Shown here piece by piece: positions 50,650 through 61,311 of a DNA stretch of 64,000 bases. Below the pieces are notes generated by a model. It did no database searches. It saw only the letters and a program-made list of their open reading frames with translations, and was not told the origin of the DNA. Position 1 is the first letter of the stretch, and every line of letters starts with the position of its first letter. The position numbers were made by a program, and so were the translations under genes. This DNA comes from Thalassotalea algicola (GTDB lineage: Bacteria > Pseudomonadota > Gammaproteobacteria > Enterobacterales > Alteromonadaceae), in NCBI RefSeq assembly GCF_012932965.1, contig NZ_JABBXH010000001.1, forward strand, positions 496,001 to 560,000, written 5' to 3'.

Positions 50650-51858
50650 TTACCCCTTAATACTAAATGAACCGGTTACGCGGTCGCCTTGGTTGTTTTG
50701 TGCTCCTTGACTAACTTGCAATCTAGATTGTTCTAGCAAGGATTTAAATTTTTCGAAGCTTTGATAGTTGTTCGCTTCAGCTTGAATACGTAACTCCTGC
50801 CTTTTGCTGTCAAACTTCAACGAGTTTGTTTGCAATTCAGGTACTTGTTTAAAAGCTACTTGAAGCTTTGCCAACATAGGCAAGAAACCTTCACTATTAC
50901 TACTACCACCCGCTTCTGCTATTTTTCGCTTCAGTTGCGATTTAATAGTAGAAATTCGCACACGTTTGGTTTGCGGAAAGGCTTGTTTATAGTTAGCAAT
51001 AATTTGTTGTTCTAGTAATGCATTTTGCTGATTCAGTTGGTACAACTGACTCGCCTTACTACCAATATTTAGCAATAAAGTTACGGCAAATAATGAGGCG
51101 GCAATAAGCCAGTATTTTCTAGCTGGTGAGCGCTCGCGTTTAACTGCAAACTGTCCTTGTAGTAAATTAATGTCATTACTAGGGTACTGAGCATATAGAG
51201 CTAAAGGTAGTTCTTCAGGCTCTGCAACAGTTTCAACCACAACAGGTAAGTCAGCAATAGGTGAGTAGTGATGCAATGTTGGCACAGGATCTAGTTGTTG
51301 CCACTGATTTGCCATAAATGACCATTGCTCGTTATCTAAACTAACGCCTTGCCAACGACCTTGGCGAATGACAAATTGCTCATTAATGGCAATCACAGTC
51401 CAATGCTGTTCATGCAACGGTAACAATAGCGCCTCAGGGATTAGCTGCTGACAACTAATGCCGGCATCACTTAACCAGCTTAGCCATTGCTGCATTTTAC
51501 TCCGCTCAACAATAGCAGTGAAACAGTTATGATCATTACTGTCGTGTTTAATATTGGCAAAAGCAAAAAATAAGTCATCTACTTCTTGTGCCAACTCATC
51601 TTCCAACATATAAGGCACTGCTTGTCGTATCGACTTCTGAGATTTGCCTGGCACTTTTAATGCTTTTAATGAAACATCGCTACTTGGCGCAATAGCAATA
51701 ACTTGTCGGTTTTCTGCCTTGTCTTTAATATTAACCAACGCATGAGCATCGGCTAACTCTCCGCTCGCGATAATCTCTTTTTGGCTATTCGACCAGACTA
51801 ACCAAGAAATTGGTAGTTGTGGTTTACTGGTTAAACGAATATATAAAATCTCGCTCAT
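50650..51858 (-). CDS. gspL: type II secretion protein L
   Basis: A 402-residue protein with a cytoplasmic actin-like half (about 1-240), which binds the ATPase GspE, a membrane helix (about 247-267, YWLIAASLFAVTLLLNIGSK) and a periplasmic ferredoxin-like end. The AVPYMLEDELAQEVDDLFFAF segment is diagnostic. It shares one base with the gspK end. Confidence 0.92.
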   Translation of the reverse strand: MSEILYIRLTSKPQLPISWLVWSNSQKEIIASGELADAHALVNIKDKAENRQVIAIAPSSDVSLKALKVPGKSQKSIRQAVPYMLEDELAQEVDDLFFAFANIKHDSNDHNCFTAIVERSKMQQWLSWLSDAGISCQQLIPEALLLPLHEQHWTVIAINEQFVIRQGRWQGVSLDNEQWSFMANQWQQLDPVPTLHHYSPIADLPVVVETVAEPEELPLALYAQYPSNDINLLQGQFAVKRERSPARKYWLIAASLFAVTLLLNIGSKASQLYQLNQQNALLEQQIIANYKQAFPQTKRVRISTIKSQLKRKIAEAGGSSNSEGFLPMLAKLQVAFKQVPELQTNSLKFDSKRQELRIQAEANNYQSFEKFKSLLEQSRLQVSQGAQNNQGDRVTGSFSIKG

Positions 51859-52847
51859 TAAAAACGTCCTATGGTGCGGCTAATCACGTTTACTTTTTTA
51901 TTTTCAATTACTTGCAATGTAGAAACCAAATTGAAGTAACTCTCATTAAAATGTGCGCTGGCCTTTAGTGTAAAATATTCGCTATCAACAACAAACTGTT
52001 GTTTTTGATCATCGGTTAAATTGAGTTGAGTTAGCTCTGGCATATTGTAAAAATCATCAATATTATCAAAGCCATCGTCATCTTTAGCATCTAGAATTGA
52101 TTGAGCTTCATCAGCATTAATATCAAGCAATGCCTGCAATAATACTGACTGTTCGTCGGTAAGTGTATTTATGTTAATCTGATGCTTATTCGTTTGCGGC
52201 AAAATGCACACATAAGGACTCAAGCTATTAATGACTGCCGGAGTGAAGTGCTCAATCACTCTAAGTTCATTGGTGCTCGCAATAAAGCTATTGGCAGTAA
52301 AGTATGGAAACTCCCTTCCTGCATAGTCATTGTCTTCAGCGCCACCGCTACTGACAATGGTATCGTCGCTATCAAGCCAATCTGTGAGCGCATCAGCCAT
52401 ATATTCAGCTTCAAATTCACTAATACCTTCTATATTCAGTTTAACAATTAAGCGCTCAAATGATTCTCTTGCCGGTACTTTTGTCGGGCCGTTATTTTGC
52501 TGTTCACTTCCTGCTTTCAATGCGTTGAGGTTTAAACATGCATGCAAATCAAAAATCCCACCCGATATTTCCCCTTGAGGAACAGGAAAGCTGTTATAGC
52601 CTTGAGCCCATTTTTGACCTAAATGCGTTTTATCACTGCTATCTTCGTTATCAAGAATTAGTACCCTTTTCGCAAAAGCCTCGGCCCCCATCGCATACCA
52701 ATATGCTTGCTGATTAAATTGAATATTACTGGTGCGCTGCAATTGCATTTGCAGACGTGCAGTCATTTCGGTCGCTAAAATTGCCGCAAGGGCAACAATC
52801 AGCAAAACAGTGATAAGTGCAACACCACGATTACTAGCTTTCATCAT
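51858..52847 (-). CDS. gspK: type II secretion minor pseudopilin K
   Basis: A 329-residue pseudopilin with the prepilin cleavage region RGVALITVLLIVALAAILATEM; the Glu at +5 is absent, as expected for GspK. The large insertion typical of GspK (about 60-290) contains the helix-hairpin-helix-like part ININTLTDEQSVLLQALL. It caps the pseudopilus with GspI and GspJ. It overlaps gspJ by 14 bases. Confidence 0.92.
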   Translation of the reverse strand: MMKASNRGVALITVLLIVALAAILATEMTARLQMQLQRTSNIQFNQQAYWYAMGAEAFAKRVLILDNEDSSDKTHLGQKWAQGYNSFPVPQGEISGGIFDLHACLNLNALKAGSEQQNNGPTKVPARESFERLIVKLNIEGISEFEAEYMADALTDWLDSDDTIVSSGGAEDNDYAGREFPYFTANSFIASTNELRVIEHFTPAVINSLSPYVCILPQTNKHQININTLTDEQSVLLQALLDINADEAQSILDAKDDDGFDNIDDFYNMPELTQLNLTDDQKQQFVVDSEYFTLKASAHFNESYFNLVSTLQVIENKKVNVISRTIGRF

Positions 52848-53463
52848 TTACCTTAGCATCGTCATCACCAGCTACTAAAAACTGACGCCTAATTTCACCA
52901 AAATCTTGGGTTTGAAGAATAATCGCTATCGCCAATGGTAGCTTGCTACCTTGTAATTCTTTTTGCCATTTGCTCTCTTGGTAAAATTCAAACTTTACGT
53001 CGTCTACATCATGAATTAGAGGTCTTATTTTCGGCTCTTGGCCAACAACAGGGTCCACAAAATTAAAATGCAGGCGATTTAGCACGCCGTCAGCTAGTTG
53101 ATACGCTACCGACTGCATGTCGCTACGAGGTAACAATAATCCTGGGTTGGTCCAGCCAGAACGAACGAAGGCTAGCGCATTAGTTTCCGAAAAAAAACCT
53201 TGGTCATCTAGGTGTAAATAGTTTGCTGCCGGTGCTTCGCCGTTTATCCTGATAGTTCTACGAGAAAGTTGCAGCATATCTCGCTCAATAACTAAAAAAG
53301 CTCGGTTAAGTTCATTAAGACGATTATTTTTCAATGCTGATTGTTCATCACTTTTGAAAACTGTATCGAATATGGTAAAGCTCGATAAGCTAATTAACGC
53401 AAAAATTGCCATAGCAATGAGCACTTCTAGTAAAGTGAAACCACGCGTTGCATGTTGCGACAT
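52834..53463 (-). CDS. gspJ: type II secretion minor pseudopilin J
   Basis: A 209-residue pseudopilin with a prepilin peptide, TRGFTLLEVLIAMAIFALIS (cleavage after Gly, Glu at +5). The ERDMLQLSRRTIRINGE segment is typical of GspJ. It forms the tip with GspI and GspK. It shares one base with gspI. Confidence 0.92.
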   Translation of the reverse strand: MSQHATRGFTLLEVLIAMAIFALISLSSFTIFDTVFKSDEQSALKNNRLNELNRAFLVIERDMLQLSRRTIRINGEAPAANYLHLDDQGFFSETNALAFVRSGWTNPGLLLPRSDMQSVAYQLADGVLNRLHFNFVDPVVGQEPKIRPLIHDVDDVKFEFYQESKWQKELQGSKLPLAIAIILQTQDFGEIRRQFLVAGDDDAKVNDES

Positions 53464-53840
53464 TATTTAACTGGCCTCGCAACAAAAGTAGTGAGTTCCG
53501 TTAACGCTTTTTCATCATCCGAGTTTTTACGAATTTCAATGGTGATTGAACGTAAGCTGCTGTCCTGCGTGCGTTCCACCTTTTGTTGCCAGTACCATAT
53601 AGACCCCGCCATCTCAGTCTGGCCTTTACGATTATTTTTAGGAGGCCAGGTTTTATCTAAGCTAGCTGCCGTTAATTGATTAGACGCCACCCAGTTCGCC
53701 ACAGTTTTCTGTTCTAAACGGCTTAAGTTTTCAAAATTATTTTGCGCAGCGCCCAATAAGGCAACACCTGCTATTGCAAAAACAGCAACTGCCAACATGA
53801 CTTCAATAAGGGTGAATCCTAGTCTTAATCGCTTACTCAT
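53463..53840 (-). CDS. gspI: type II secretion minor pseudopilin I
   Basis: A 125-residue pseudopilin from ATG 53840 (MSKRLRLGFTLIEVMLAVAVF), with the cleavage site after Gly and Glu at +5. The ORF start at 53858 is inside gspH and unlikely. NWVASNQLTAASL is the conserved GspI segment. It overlaps the gspH end by 8 bases. Confidence 0.92.
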   Translation of the reverse strand: MSKRLRLGFTLIEVMLAVAVFAIAGVALLGAAQNNFENLSRLEQKTVANWVASNQLTAASLDKTWPPKNNRKGQTEMAGSIWYWQQKVERTQDSSLRSITIEIRKNSDDEKALTELTTFVARPVK

Positions 53841-54420
53841 CGAAGATAGGTCCTTCAATGGTCAATGGCGTATAGTATAAGCCTGTCACTTTGTAACTTG
53901 CTAATTCATCTTGAGCGAATTCATCACGGTAGAAAAACGCTAAGCTAAATGGACTAATATCGCCACCAGATAAAATCACTACTTGCGGCTGGATAGGTTT
54001 TTCTTCTGGCTTAAAGTCGTCCTGCTCATCTTGAAATAGCTCATGAGAAACAAGCATATCGTTTTCAATTGGTAAATCATCTAAGGTTAATTCTAGCGCG
54101 ATAGATGCAGGCAGTTGATAACCAGCCAACGCATCTACTTCTGGTAATTCTGTCCATTTAGTGCCGTCATAGCCGACGAATTGATAACCCTCATCGGTCA
54201 CCAATAACCCCAGTTCTATGTTATTTAACATGCCATACTCACTGGCAAGCTCAAATACACCTGCAAACCGAGCAGCAGCCTTTTCTAACTGCTGATGACT
54301 TTGACTACTCTGAAATGTAAATTGCACTGCAGACATTAATACGCCAATAACCAAGATCACTAACATGACCTCAATTAAGGTAAAACCTTTTTGCTGAACT
54401 GACGATATTAAACGCTGCAT
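53833..54420 (-). CDS. gspH: type II secretion minor pseudopilin H
   Basis: A 195-residue pseudopilin: QKGFTLIEVMLVILVIGVLMSAVQF is the prepilin peptide. It initiates the minor pseudopilin complex. It is the first gene downstream of the internal terminator that separates it from gspG. Confidence 0.92.
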   Translation of the reverse strand: MQRLISSVQQKGFTLIEVMLVILVIGVLMSAVQFTFQSSQSHQQLEKAAARFAGVFELASEYGMLNNIELGLLVTDEGYQFVGYDGTKWTELPEVDALAGYQLPASIALELTLDDLPIENDMLVSHELFQDEQDDFKPEEKPIQPQVVILSGGDISPFSLAFFYRDEFAQDELASYKVTGLYYTPLTIEGPIFDE

Positions 54421-54447
54421 AAAAAATAAGAGCCAGCATGCTGGCTC
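54421..54447 (-). terminator. intrinsic terminator between gspG and gspH
   Basis: GAGCCAGCATGCTGGCTC (54430-54447) is a perfect 18-base palindrome. On the minus strand it is followed by TTATTTTTT (54429-54421), 19 bases after the gspG stop. Partial termination here would give more GspG than the minor pseudopilins, as expected for their stoichiometry. Confidence 0.85.
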
Positions 54448-54465
54448 AGTAAATAATAGAACTCG

Positions 54466-54894
54466 TTATTGATAGTCGGTTAAATTCCAATTGCCGATAT
54501 CATCTTCCGTGCCAGCTTCACCGTCTGGCCCCATTGAAAAGATATCTACTTTGCCATTTTCGCCCGGATTTAATAATTGATATTCATTGCCCCATGGGTC
54601 ATTAGGTAAACGCTTGATATAACCTTCTTCAGGAAAGCGACGCGGCAATGGTTCAATATCTGTTTCGCTAACCAAGGCTTCTAAGCCCTGTTCAGTTGAT
54701 GGGTAATTATAATTATCCATTTTGTACATGCTTAGTGACGTTTCTAACGCAGTAACATCAGACACTGCTTTTTGTACATTTGCCCTTTCCTGACTTCCCA
54801 TTAAATTAGGCACTACCATACTGGCTAAAATCCCCAAAATAACGATAACAACCATAACTTCTAACAGGGTAAAACCTGATTGACGCTGCTGCAT
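54466..54894 (-). CDS. gspG: type II secretion major pseudopilin G
   Basis: A 142-residue major pseudopilin. QSGFTLLEVMVVIVILGILASMVVP is the prepilin peptide, and the C-terminal NPWGNEYQLLNPGENGKVDIFSMGPDGEAGTEDDIGNW carries the calcium-binding acidic loop typical of GspG. It polymerises into the pseudopilus that pushes substrates through the secretin. It is followed by a terminator, so it is likely made in excess. Confidence 0.96.
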   Translation of the reverse strand: MQQRQSGFTLLEVMVVIVILGILASMVVPNLMGSQERANVQKAVSDVTALETSLSMYKMDNYNYPSTEQGLEALVSETDIEPLPRRFPEEGYIKRLPNDPWGNEYQLLNPGENGKVDIFSMGPDGEAGTEDDIGNWNLTDYQ

Positions 54895-54896
54895 AA

Positions 54897-56117
54897 TTAA
54901 CTTCCTACTAACGTATTTAACTGTAAAATTGGCTGTAAAATAGCCATCACGATAAAAAGCACAACCCCGGCCATGGTGACCATTAGCGCTGGTTCAAATG
55001 CTTTGATTGAAATATTCATTAACGCTTCAAATTCCCGATCTTGGTTATCTGCAGCTCGCCCTAACATTTGTTCTAGCTCACCACTTTTTTCACCACTTGC
55101 AATCATATGAAGCATCATCGGCGGAAATAATTTCGTTTGCTCTAAAGAAACTCGCAAACTTGTTCCTTCTCTGACTTTATCCGCTGACTCTTTAATTTTC
55201 TGTTTAATATAGAGGTTATCTAATACCTCACCCGCTATCCGCATACTTTCTAATAGCGGCACCGCACTAGCGGTTAATATACTCAAGGTTCGAGCAAATC
55301 GAGCGGTGTTTAATCCACGAGACACCTTACCGAGTATTGGCAATGCAATGAGTCGCTGATGAAAAGAAAACCTAAAACTAGGTTTTTTCATTAGCTGACT
55401 AAAGCCCAACATAGCTACCGCTAACAAGAGGACAATTGCCAAACCATAATTACTTAAAAATTCACTGCTACTGATCAAAAACTGAGTAGTCCCCGGTAAG
55501 TTTTGCCCCATATGTTCAAACTGGCTAACAATTTTTGGCACAACAACGGTCAGTAATACGGCAATAACACCTATGGCTACGACTGTCATAATAATAGGGT
55601 AAACCAATGCTTGGATCATTTGTGAGCGTAATTGCTGTCGTTGCTCAGTGTAGTCAGCCAATCGATTAAGAACATTGTCTAAATGTCCTGATTTTTCACC
55701 TGCGGCAACCATTGCTCGAAATAAATGAGAAAATACATGAGGAAATTCCGCCATACTTTCGGCAAGACCATAACCTTCAGTTACTTTGGTTCGAACCGCC
55801 ATCACCATACTTTTCTGGCGATTCTTCTCACTTTGTTCGGCGACTGCCATTAGCGCTTCTTCTAACGGCAAGCCCGATTCTACTAGGGTAGCTAGCTGGC
55901 GAGTAATTAATGCTAAATCGCTCGCTGAAATTTTATCTTTGCGACTCGCTTTCCCTGTCGATGTACTGGCATTTTTTTGTAGACTGGCGGTAATTTCAAT
56001 TGGCATTAGTCCTTGCTCACGCAATAGACTTCGCGCATGACGAGGTGTATCACCCTCAATTACACCCTTCACGTTTTTGCCTTTTTCATTAACGGCTAAA
56101 TAATCGAATGCTGCCAT
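54897..56117 (-). CDS. gspF: type II secretion inner membrane platform protein F
   Basis: A 406-residue platform protein with two repeated helical cytoplasmic domains (about 70-195 and 270-395) and three membrane segments (about 172-190, 220-240, 375-400). The LALITRQLATLVESGLPLEEAL and FARTLSILTASAVPLLESM repeats are typical. GspF is 2 bases upstream of gspG and 10 bases after gspE. Confidence 0.95.
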   Translation of the reverse strand: MAAFDYLAVNEKGKNVKGVIEGDTPRHARSLLREQGLMPIEITASLQKNASTSTGKASRKDKISASDLALITRQLATLVESGLPLEEALMAVAEQSEKNRQKSMVMAVRTKVTEGYGLAESMAEFPHVFSHLFRAMVAAGEKSGHLDNVLNRLADYTEQRQQLRSQMIQALVYPIIMTVVAIGVIAVLLTVVVPKIVSQFEHMGQNLPGTTQFLISSSEFLSNYGLAIVLLLAVAMLGFSQLMKKPSFRFSFHQRLIALPILGKVSRGLNTARFARTLSILTASAVPLLESMRIAGEVLDNLYIKQKIKESADKVREGTSLRVSLEQTKLFPPMMLHMIASGEKSGELEQMLGRAADNQDREFEALMNISIKAFEPALMVTMAGVVLFIVMAILQPILQLNTLVGS

Positions 56118-56127
56118 TACTCTTCCG

Positions 56128-57657
56128 TTAGTCTTCTCTTGTCACACGCAACACTTCTTCTAGTGTTGTGATGCCAGCAAGTACTTTGTCAAAGCCATCC
56201 CGGCGAATACTTGGCGTTGATTTTCGGATAAATTTTTCAATCGCCTGTTCGCCTTTACCGTTATGAATTAATTCTCGTACTTTATCGTCAACGGACAGTA
56301 GCTCATGTATGCCTGTTCGGCCTTTATAGCCTTTAAAGTTACATTCTGGGCAGCCAGTCGCTCGATAAATCGTTTGTTGATGACCTTCCGATAAACCAAG
56401 AATATTGAGTTCTTCTTCATCAGCAAGGTGAGATTCTTTACAATGCGGGCAAAGGGTTCTCACTAACCGTTGAGCCAGTACCCCTAACAAACTCGAAGAA
56501 AGTAAAAAAGGTTCAACACCCATGTCTTCCATTCTCGTGATAGCGCCAGCAGCCGTATTGGTATGTAGTGTCGATAATACCAAATGACCCGTTAAACTTG
56601 CTTGAACACCAATTTGTGCCGTTTCTAAATCACGAATTTCACCAACCATCACTACATCAGGATCTTGACGTAGTATGGCTCGTAAACCGCGAGCAAAAGT
56701 CATATCAACTTTAGTATTGACCTGCGTTTGGCCAATACCTTCAATAGCGTATTCAATAGGGTCTTCAACAGTTAGGACATTGCGTTCACGGTGATCTATT
56801 TGGCTCAATCCCGCATACAATGTTGTAGATTTACCTGACCCTGTTGGCCCTGTAACCAAAATAATGCCATGAGGTTTGTCGATTAAATTCGAAAATTTCT
56901 CTCTGTTGGCATTTGTCATACCTAAATCTTGTAAATCAAGACGAGCGGCATTTTTATCTAATAAACGCAGCACAACACGTTCACCATGCCCAGTTGGCAT
57001 TGTCGAGACACGCACATCTACTGCACGACCTGCAATACGAAGAGAAATGCGGCCATCTTGTGGAATACGCTTTTCTGCAATATCAAGCTTGGCCATAACC
57101 TTAATACGTGAAACTAATAATGAGGCAAGTTTGCGATTAGGCTTTAATACTTCACGTAATACGCCGTCGATACGGAAGCGAATTTGTAAAACTTGCTCAA
57201 AAGTTTCAATGTGAATATCCGACGCATTTTCTTTTATTGCTTCGCTGAGCATAGCGTTAATTAACTTGATAATTGGCGCGTCATCTTCATTTTCAAGCAA
57301 ATCTTCCGTTTCAGTCATTTCATCAGCAAGGGAATAAAGGTCTACTTCATTACCAATATCTTCCATCATTTGTTTTGCTTCTGACGAATCGCGTTGAAAT
57401 GCCTCAGTCAACATTTGTTCAAACTGCTCAGGTGTTTGAATATCAACTTGATAAGGTTCACCAAGAAATCGCCTTACTTCTAACAAAGCGTCGGGAGAAC
57501 TCGTCTCATGGCAGTGCAGTACATAGCCTTGCTCATTAGCTTCAAGCAAAACACTATGACGCTTAGCAAACCCAAACGGTAATTGTTTGACTGTATTATC
57601 GGCTTGCAGTGATGAAGCCTGCTCTGTGTCACTAATTAATGGCGAAACCTCAGACAT
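56128..57657 (-). CDS. gspE: type II secretion ATPase E
   Basis: A 509-residue traffic ATPase. Walker A is [15 protein letters not shown], the Asp box is [12 protein letters not shown], the Walker B region is [16 protein letters not shown], and the four-Cys zinc site is CPHC followed by CPEC. N-terminal domains are as in GspE. It powers pseudopilus assembly from the cytoplasm through GspL. It is 2 bases after gspD. Confidence 0.96.
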   Translation of the reverse strand: MSEVSPLISDTEQASSLQADNTVKQLPFGFAKRHSVLLEANEQGYVLHCHETSSPDALLEVRRFLGEPYQVDIQTPEQFEQMLTEAFQRDSSEAKQMMEDIGNEVDLYSLADEMTETEDLLENEDDAPIIKLINAMLSEAIKENASDIHIETFEQVLQIRFRIDGVLREVLKPNRKLASLLVSRIKVMAKLDIAEKRIPQDGRISLRIAGRAVDVRVSTMPTGHGERVVLRLLDKNAARLDLQDLGMTNANREKFSNLIDKPHGIILVTGPTGSGKSTTLYAGLSQIDHRERNVLTVEDPIEYAIEGIGQTQVNTKVDMTFARGLRAILRQDPDVVMVGEIRDLETAQIGVQASLTGHLVLSTLHTNTAAGAITRMEDMGVEPFLLSSSLLGVLAQRLVRTLCPHCKESHLADEEELNILGLSEGHQQTIYRATGCPECNFKGYKGRTGIHELLSVDDKVRELIHNGKGEQAIEKFIRKSTPSIRRDGFDKVLAGITTLEEVLRVTRED

Positions 57658-57659
57658 GA

Positions 57660-59753
57660 CTACTGCTCATCTTCCTGTTGGTCTTTTTTCGCCTTTTCAC
57701 GGCCTTCCATATATTCTTCGTAGGAAGGCGGTAACGATAATTCATCATTCCATTCAGGCAAGATAGGTAACTTAGCATCATCCATTAAGCTTAAGCCTTG
57801 CTCTTGCTTTAAGATTTCTTCAGCACGCATATAGTTATATTTGTTTTTAGTCACTTCATTCATTACTTCGCCATCACGAATAATGGTTGGGCGCAGGAAC
57901 ACCATTAAGTTACGTTTACGAACGCTATTGCCGGTAGACTTAAACAGATGCCCTAAAATTGGAATATCACCTAATAACGGTACTTTTTGTTCACTTTCTT
58001 GGACATCTTCATCAATTAAACCACCTAAAATGACTGTTTTACCATTGTCAGCCATAACAGTAGTTTTAATTTCTCGTTTATTAATAGAAACATCGACGCC
58101 TGTAGCACCACTAACAGAAGAAACCTCTTGTTCAATTGTTAGTTGAACACCTGAACCTTCATTAACCTGTGGTGTAACTTTTAACTTAATACCCACTTCT
58201 TGGCGATCAACGGTCTGGAATGGATTTGAGTTATTATTGCCTGTTGTAGAGCCGGTGATAATTGGAATTTCTTGACCGACAATAAAGTAAGCTTCCTCAT
58301 TGTCTAGGGTAGTTATACTCGGCGTAGCTAACAGGTTTGAATTGGTATCAGAACTCACCGCTTGAACAATTGCGCCCCAATCGTTATCAATTAATCCAAA
58401 CATCATGCCGTTTACTGAGCCTAATACTTGCGCCAGCAATGTATAATCACCGTCGGTATCAGGGTTAGTCGTGGTCACAGGATTACCATTACCATCAATC
58501 GTGGTAACAGTTGTACCTTTCTCGCCTTGTGCTGATTCTGCAGCAGCTGCAACGGCGCTTATCGGTGCTGGACCATTATTAAATTGCGTAAAACCGGCAT
58601 CTTCGTGATACCACTGAACGCCTAAATTAACACCGTCACTTTCAAATACTTCAACAATAATCGCTTCAATGAGTACTTGCGCGCGACGCACATCTAATTG
58701 ACGAATGACCGCCTCAAGTGAGCGCAACATATCTGGTTGTGCGGTAATCACTAATGTATTGGTATCTTCGTGAGCGTCAATACTTACATTGCGCTTTTTG
58801 CTACTTGCTTTAGTTGATTTACCAGCGCTATCTTCGGCTTCAATCGACTTACTGACACCTTCAAGAACTTTGACTAAATCTTCTGCTTTTGAGTACTTTA
58901 AATAATAAACGCGAGTATTCCCGCTGCTTTCTAATTCGCTGTCTAATCGTTCTACTAATTTCGCGATACGTTCTCGAGCTTGTGACTCACCACTAACGAT
59001 AACACTATTGGTACGATCGTCGGCGACAATTTTAGGAATAAGGAAAGAAGGAGTGCCAGCCTTAGTGCCAGCCTTAGGCTTATTCATTGCATCAATAATA
59101 CGCACCATTTCACCAGCAGACGCATATTTTAATTTAATGATTTGTACATCTTGGTCACCTGCTTTATCGACACGTTCAATAATATTAACGAGACGATTTA
59201 CAACTGCGGCAGTACCAGTAATCATAATGACATTAGCTGGGTCGTAATTTACTACATTCCCCGAACCTGCTTGATCTGATAGTTGGCGTAACAAAGGTAC
59301 TAACTCACGAACCGTAACGTTCTTAACTTCAACAACTCGGGTGACCATTTCGTCACCTTTCAACGAGTTTTCACCACCAACCACTGGGATTGACGAAGTT
59401 TTTGCGTCTTTATTTCGAATAACTTTAACTATGTTGTTATCCATTTTTACGGCCGAAAAGCCATAAACCTCTAACACGTTTAGGAAGAATTGATAGTATT
59501 GCTCTTCACTTAACAAGTCATAACTACGCACATTAATCTTGCCCCTAACATTCGGGTCAACAATCATGGTTTTTTGCAAGTTACGACCGACAATATTAAC
59601 AAACTCATTAATGTCAGTATTTTTAAAGTTAGGTGAAAACTGTGCAGCATAGGCACTTTCAATCATAGGCGCATGACTTAATGCAATAGCTAAAGCCATT
59701 GGTGTAATAATGCGCGCTAGAGTTTTACGATTAAATTTTTTATTCATTCTCAT
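57660..59753 (-). CDS. gspD: type II secretion secretin D
   Basis: A 697-residue outer membrane secretin with a signal peptide (about 1-36, ending SAYAA), N0 to N3 domains (about 37-350) and the secretin core (about 380-640), including [20 protein letters not shown] and [14 protein letters not shown]. The end is Lys/Glu-rich. No pilotin gene is present here. The ATG overlaps the gspC stop (ATGA). Confidence 0.96.
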   Translation of the reverse strand: MRMNKKFNRKTLARIITPMALAIALSHAPMIESAYAAQFSPNFKNTDINEFVNIVGRNLQKTMIVDPNVRGKINVRSYDLLSEEQYYQFFLNVLEVYGFSAVKMDNNIVKVIRNKDAKTSSIPVVGGENSLKGDEMVTRVVEVKNVTVRELVPLLRQLSDQAGSGNVVNYDPANVIMITGTAAVVNRLVNIIERVDKAGDQDVQIIKLKYASAGEMVRIIDAMNKPKAGTKAGTPSFLIPKIVADDRTNSVIVSGESQARERIAKLVERLDSELESSGNTRVYYLKYSKAEDLVKVLEGVSKSIEAEDSAGKSTKASSKKRNVSIDAHEDTNTLVITAQPDMLRSLEAVIRQLDVRRAQVLIEAIIVEVFESDGVNLGVQWYHEDAGFTQFNNGPAPISAVAAAAESAQGEKGTTVTTIDGNGNPVTTTNPDTDGDYTLLAQVLGSVNGMMFGLIDNDWGAIVQAVSSDTNSNLLATPSITTLDNEEAYFIVGQEIPIITGSTTGNNNSNPFQTVDRQEVGIKLKVTPQVNEGSGVQLTIEQEVSSVSGATGVDVSINKREIKTTVMADNGKTVILGGLIDEDVQESEQKVPLLGDIPILGHLFKSTGNSVRKRNLMVFLRPTIIRDGEVMNEVTKNKYNYMRAEEILKQEQGLSLMDDAKLPILPEWNDELSLPPSYEEYMEGREKAKKDQQEDEQ

Positions 59754-60715
59754 TGTGCAATGCTAAACAGAATTTCTGTTAACTCTCCGTTTCGATCAAC
59801 TAGTAAAGCCATGTCACTAGCTTCTCTTAATAATTTTAATGCTTGTGCAGACTCACTCGGTATCGATAAATCTAAACCATTCATCTGAACCGCTACATCA
59901 CCTGACTTTAAACCCGAATTTCTAAAAAACTCAGAATTTTTCCCTGGCATAAGACGGTAACCGACGACCTTGCCTTGTGCCCTCTTGGGAGATATTTTCA
60001 AATAATCACTAATTTTTCCGGGGTTATCCGTCAAATCATTTTTTAAATCGCGAACTGCTTTGGTCAGCGCTTTATTATTCCGTAAATCAACCGTGTCTCT
60101 GCGACTTGGACTTGGCAAATTTTTCTTTAACTGATTACGCTTTTCCCTGATATTATCACGACTAGATAACGACTTCGTGACACTACCTTTTTTACTGTAA
60201 TCAAAGCCATCTAACATCAGGGTTTCCATCCGACCAGACTGCTTAATCAACACACGGTCTGAATGAACCTGACTCAACTGAGCACGAGTGCCTTTTATTT
60301 TGTCACCTATACCATAGGTTTCTTGACTACCATTATTTTCAATAATCGCTGCAGCATTCTCCGGGTCGCTAGATGCGACCACGCCTGCCAATATTAAGTT
60401 CAATTTAGTTTCTGGGGCATCTTGAACTTCGGGCAAAGTTTCAGTGCTTGTGACTTGTTGATAATTACCAAACAAATTCAACGCAATGAAGCCTTCTACA
60501 TCAAATTTGTTGCTCACCGTTTTAGAGGACTTCGACACACTTTGCTCTACCGATGTATCAGGTATATGTTGGCTAGGCACGAATTGCCAAGTCATTTGTG
60601 CCAGCAAGTAAACGAGATAGCCAAGTATCAATACAATAATTACTTTTGCTATCTGGACTTGTGGAAGCTTATTAAGATATTCGCCAAAAGACGCCAGATT
60701 ATCAGGCAACTGCAT
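59750..60715 (-). CDS. gspC: type II secretion protein C
   Basis: A 321-residue protein from ATG 60715 (MQLPDNLASFGEYL); the ORF start at 60793 would put 26 residues of unlikely sequence ahead. One membrane helix (about 22-42), the HR domain (FNLFGNY and TKLNLILAGVVASSDPENAAAIIEN) and a C-terminal PDZ domain (GYRLMPGKNSEFFRNSGLKSGDVAVQMNG). It links the inner platform to GspD and helps select substrates. It leads the operon, divergent from hslR. Confidence 0.9.
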   Translation of the reverse strand: MQLPDNLASFGEYLNKLPQVQIAKVIIVLILGYLVYLLAQMTWQFVPSQHIPDTSVEQSVSKSSKTVSNKFDVEGFIALNLFGNYQQVTSTETLPEVQDAPETKLNLILAGVVASSDPENAAAIIENNGSQETYGIGDKIKGTRAQLSQVHSDRVLIKQSGRMETLMLDGFDYSKKGSVTKSLSSRDNIREKRNQLKKNLPSPSRRDTVDLRNNKALTKAVRDLKNDLTDNPGKISDYLKISPKRAQGKVVGYRLMPGKNSEFFRNSGLKSGDVAVQMNGLDLSIPSESAQALKLLREASDMALLVDRNGELTEILFSIAQ

Positions 60716-60897
60716 TTTAATATTTATAATTATATGTGCGTTAATATCAGCCGATGATACTTGACGATAAGCAATGCAACAAGCAGTCGACAAGAAATTT
60801 AACTAATATTTACATAAAGGGGGCCATAGCTAGCGAAATTAGCCGAATTATGGTACCTTTCGCGCACATTTTTTAAGGTGGCATTTAGTGTTCGTTC

Positions 60898-61305
60898 ATG
60901 GGTAACAAACAGCAAACATCTGAGTCTAGCACCACAAGATTAGATAAGTGGTTGTGGGCCGCAAGGTTTTATAAAACAAGAGCCATTGCCAAAACAATGA
61001 TCGATGGTGGAAAAGTGTTTTATAACGGCCAACGAACCAAATCAGGTAAAGCCGTATCAATAGGCGATAAAATACGTGTAAGACAAGGCTTTGATGAAAA
61101 AGAAGTCATCGTTATCGCATTAGCGGATAAACGCCGCGACGCCACTTTTGCGCAAACGCTTTATCAAGAAACTGAAGTTAGTGTTGAAACTAGAGATCGT
61201 AATACCTTGGCTCGCAAGCAAGGCGCTTTCTTTAGCCCAGCCACTGACACTAAGCCAGATAAGAAACAACGACGACAAATTCGTCAATTGAAAGAAAGGA
61301 TATAA
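60898..61305 (+). CDS. hslR: ribosome-associated heat shock protein Hsp15
   Basis: A 135-residue protein with an N-terminal S4 RNA-binding domain (TRLDKWLWAARFYKTRAIAKTMIDGGKVFYNGQRTK) and a basic C-terminus (KKQRRQIRQLKERI). It binds free 50S subunits carrying a nascent chain and recycles them under heat stress. It is upstream of hslO by 6 bases, as in E. coli. Confidence 0.95.
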   Translation: MGNKQQTSESSTTRLDKWLWAARFYKTRAIAKTMIDGGKVFYNGQRTKSGKAVSIGDKIRVRQGFDEKEVIVIALADKRRDATFAQTLYQETEVSVETRDRNTLARKQGAFFSPATDTKPDKKQRRQIRQLKERI

Positions 61306-61311
61306 AAACTC

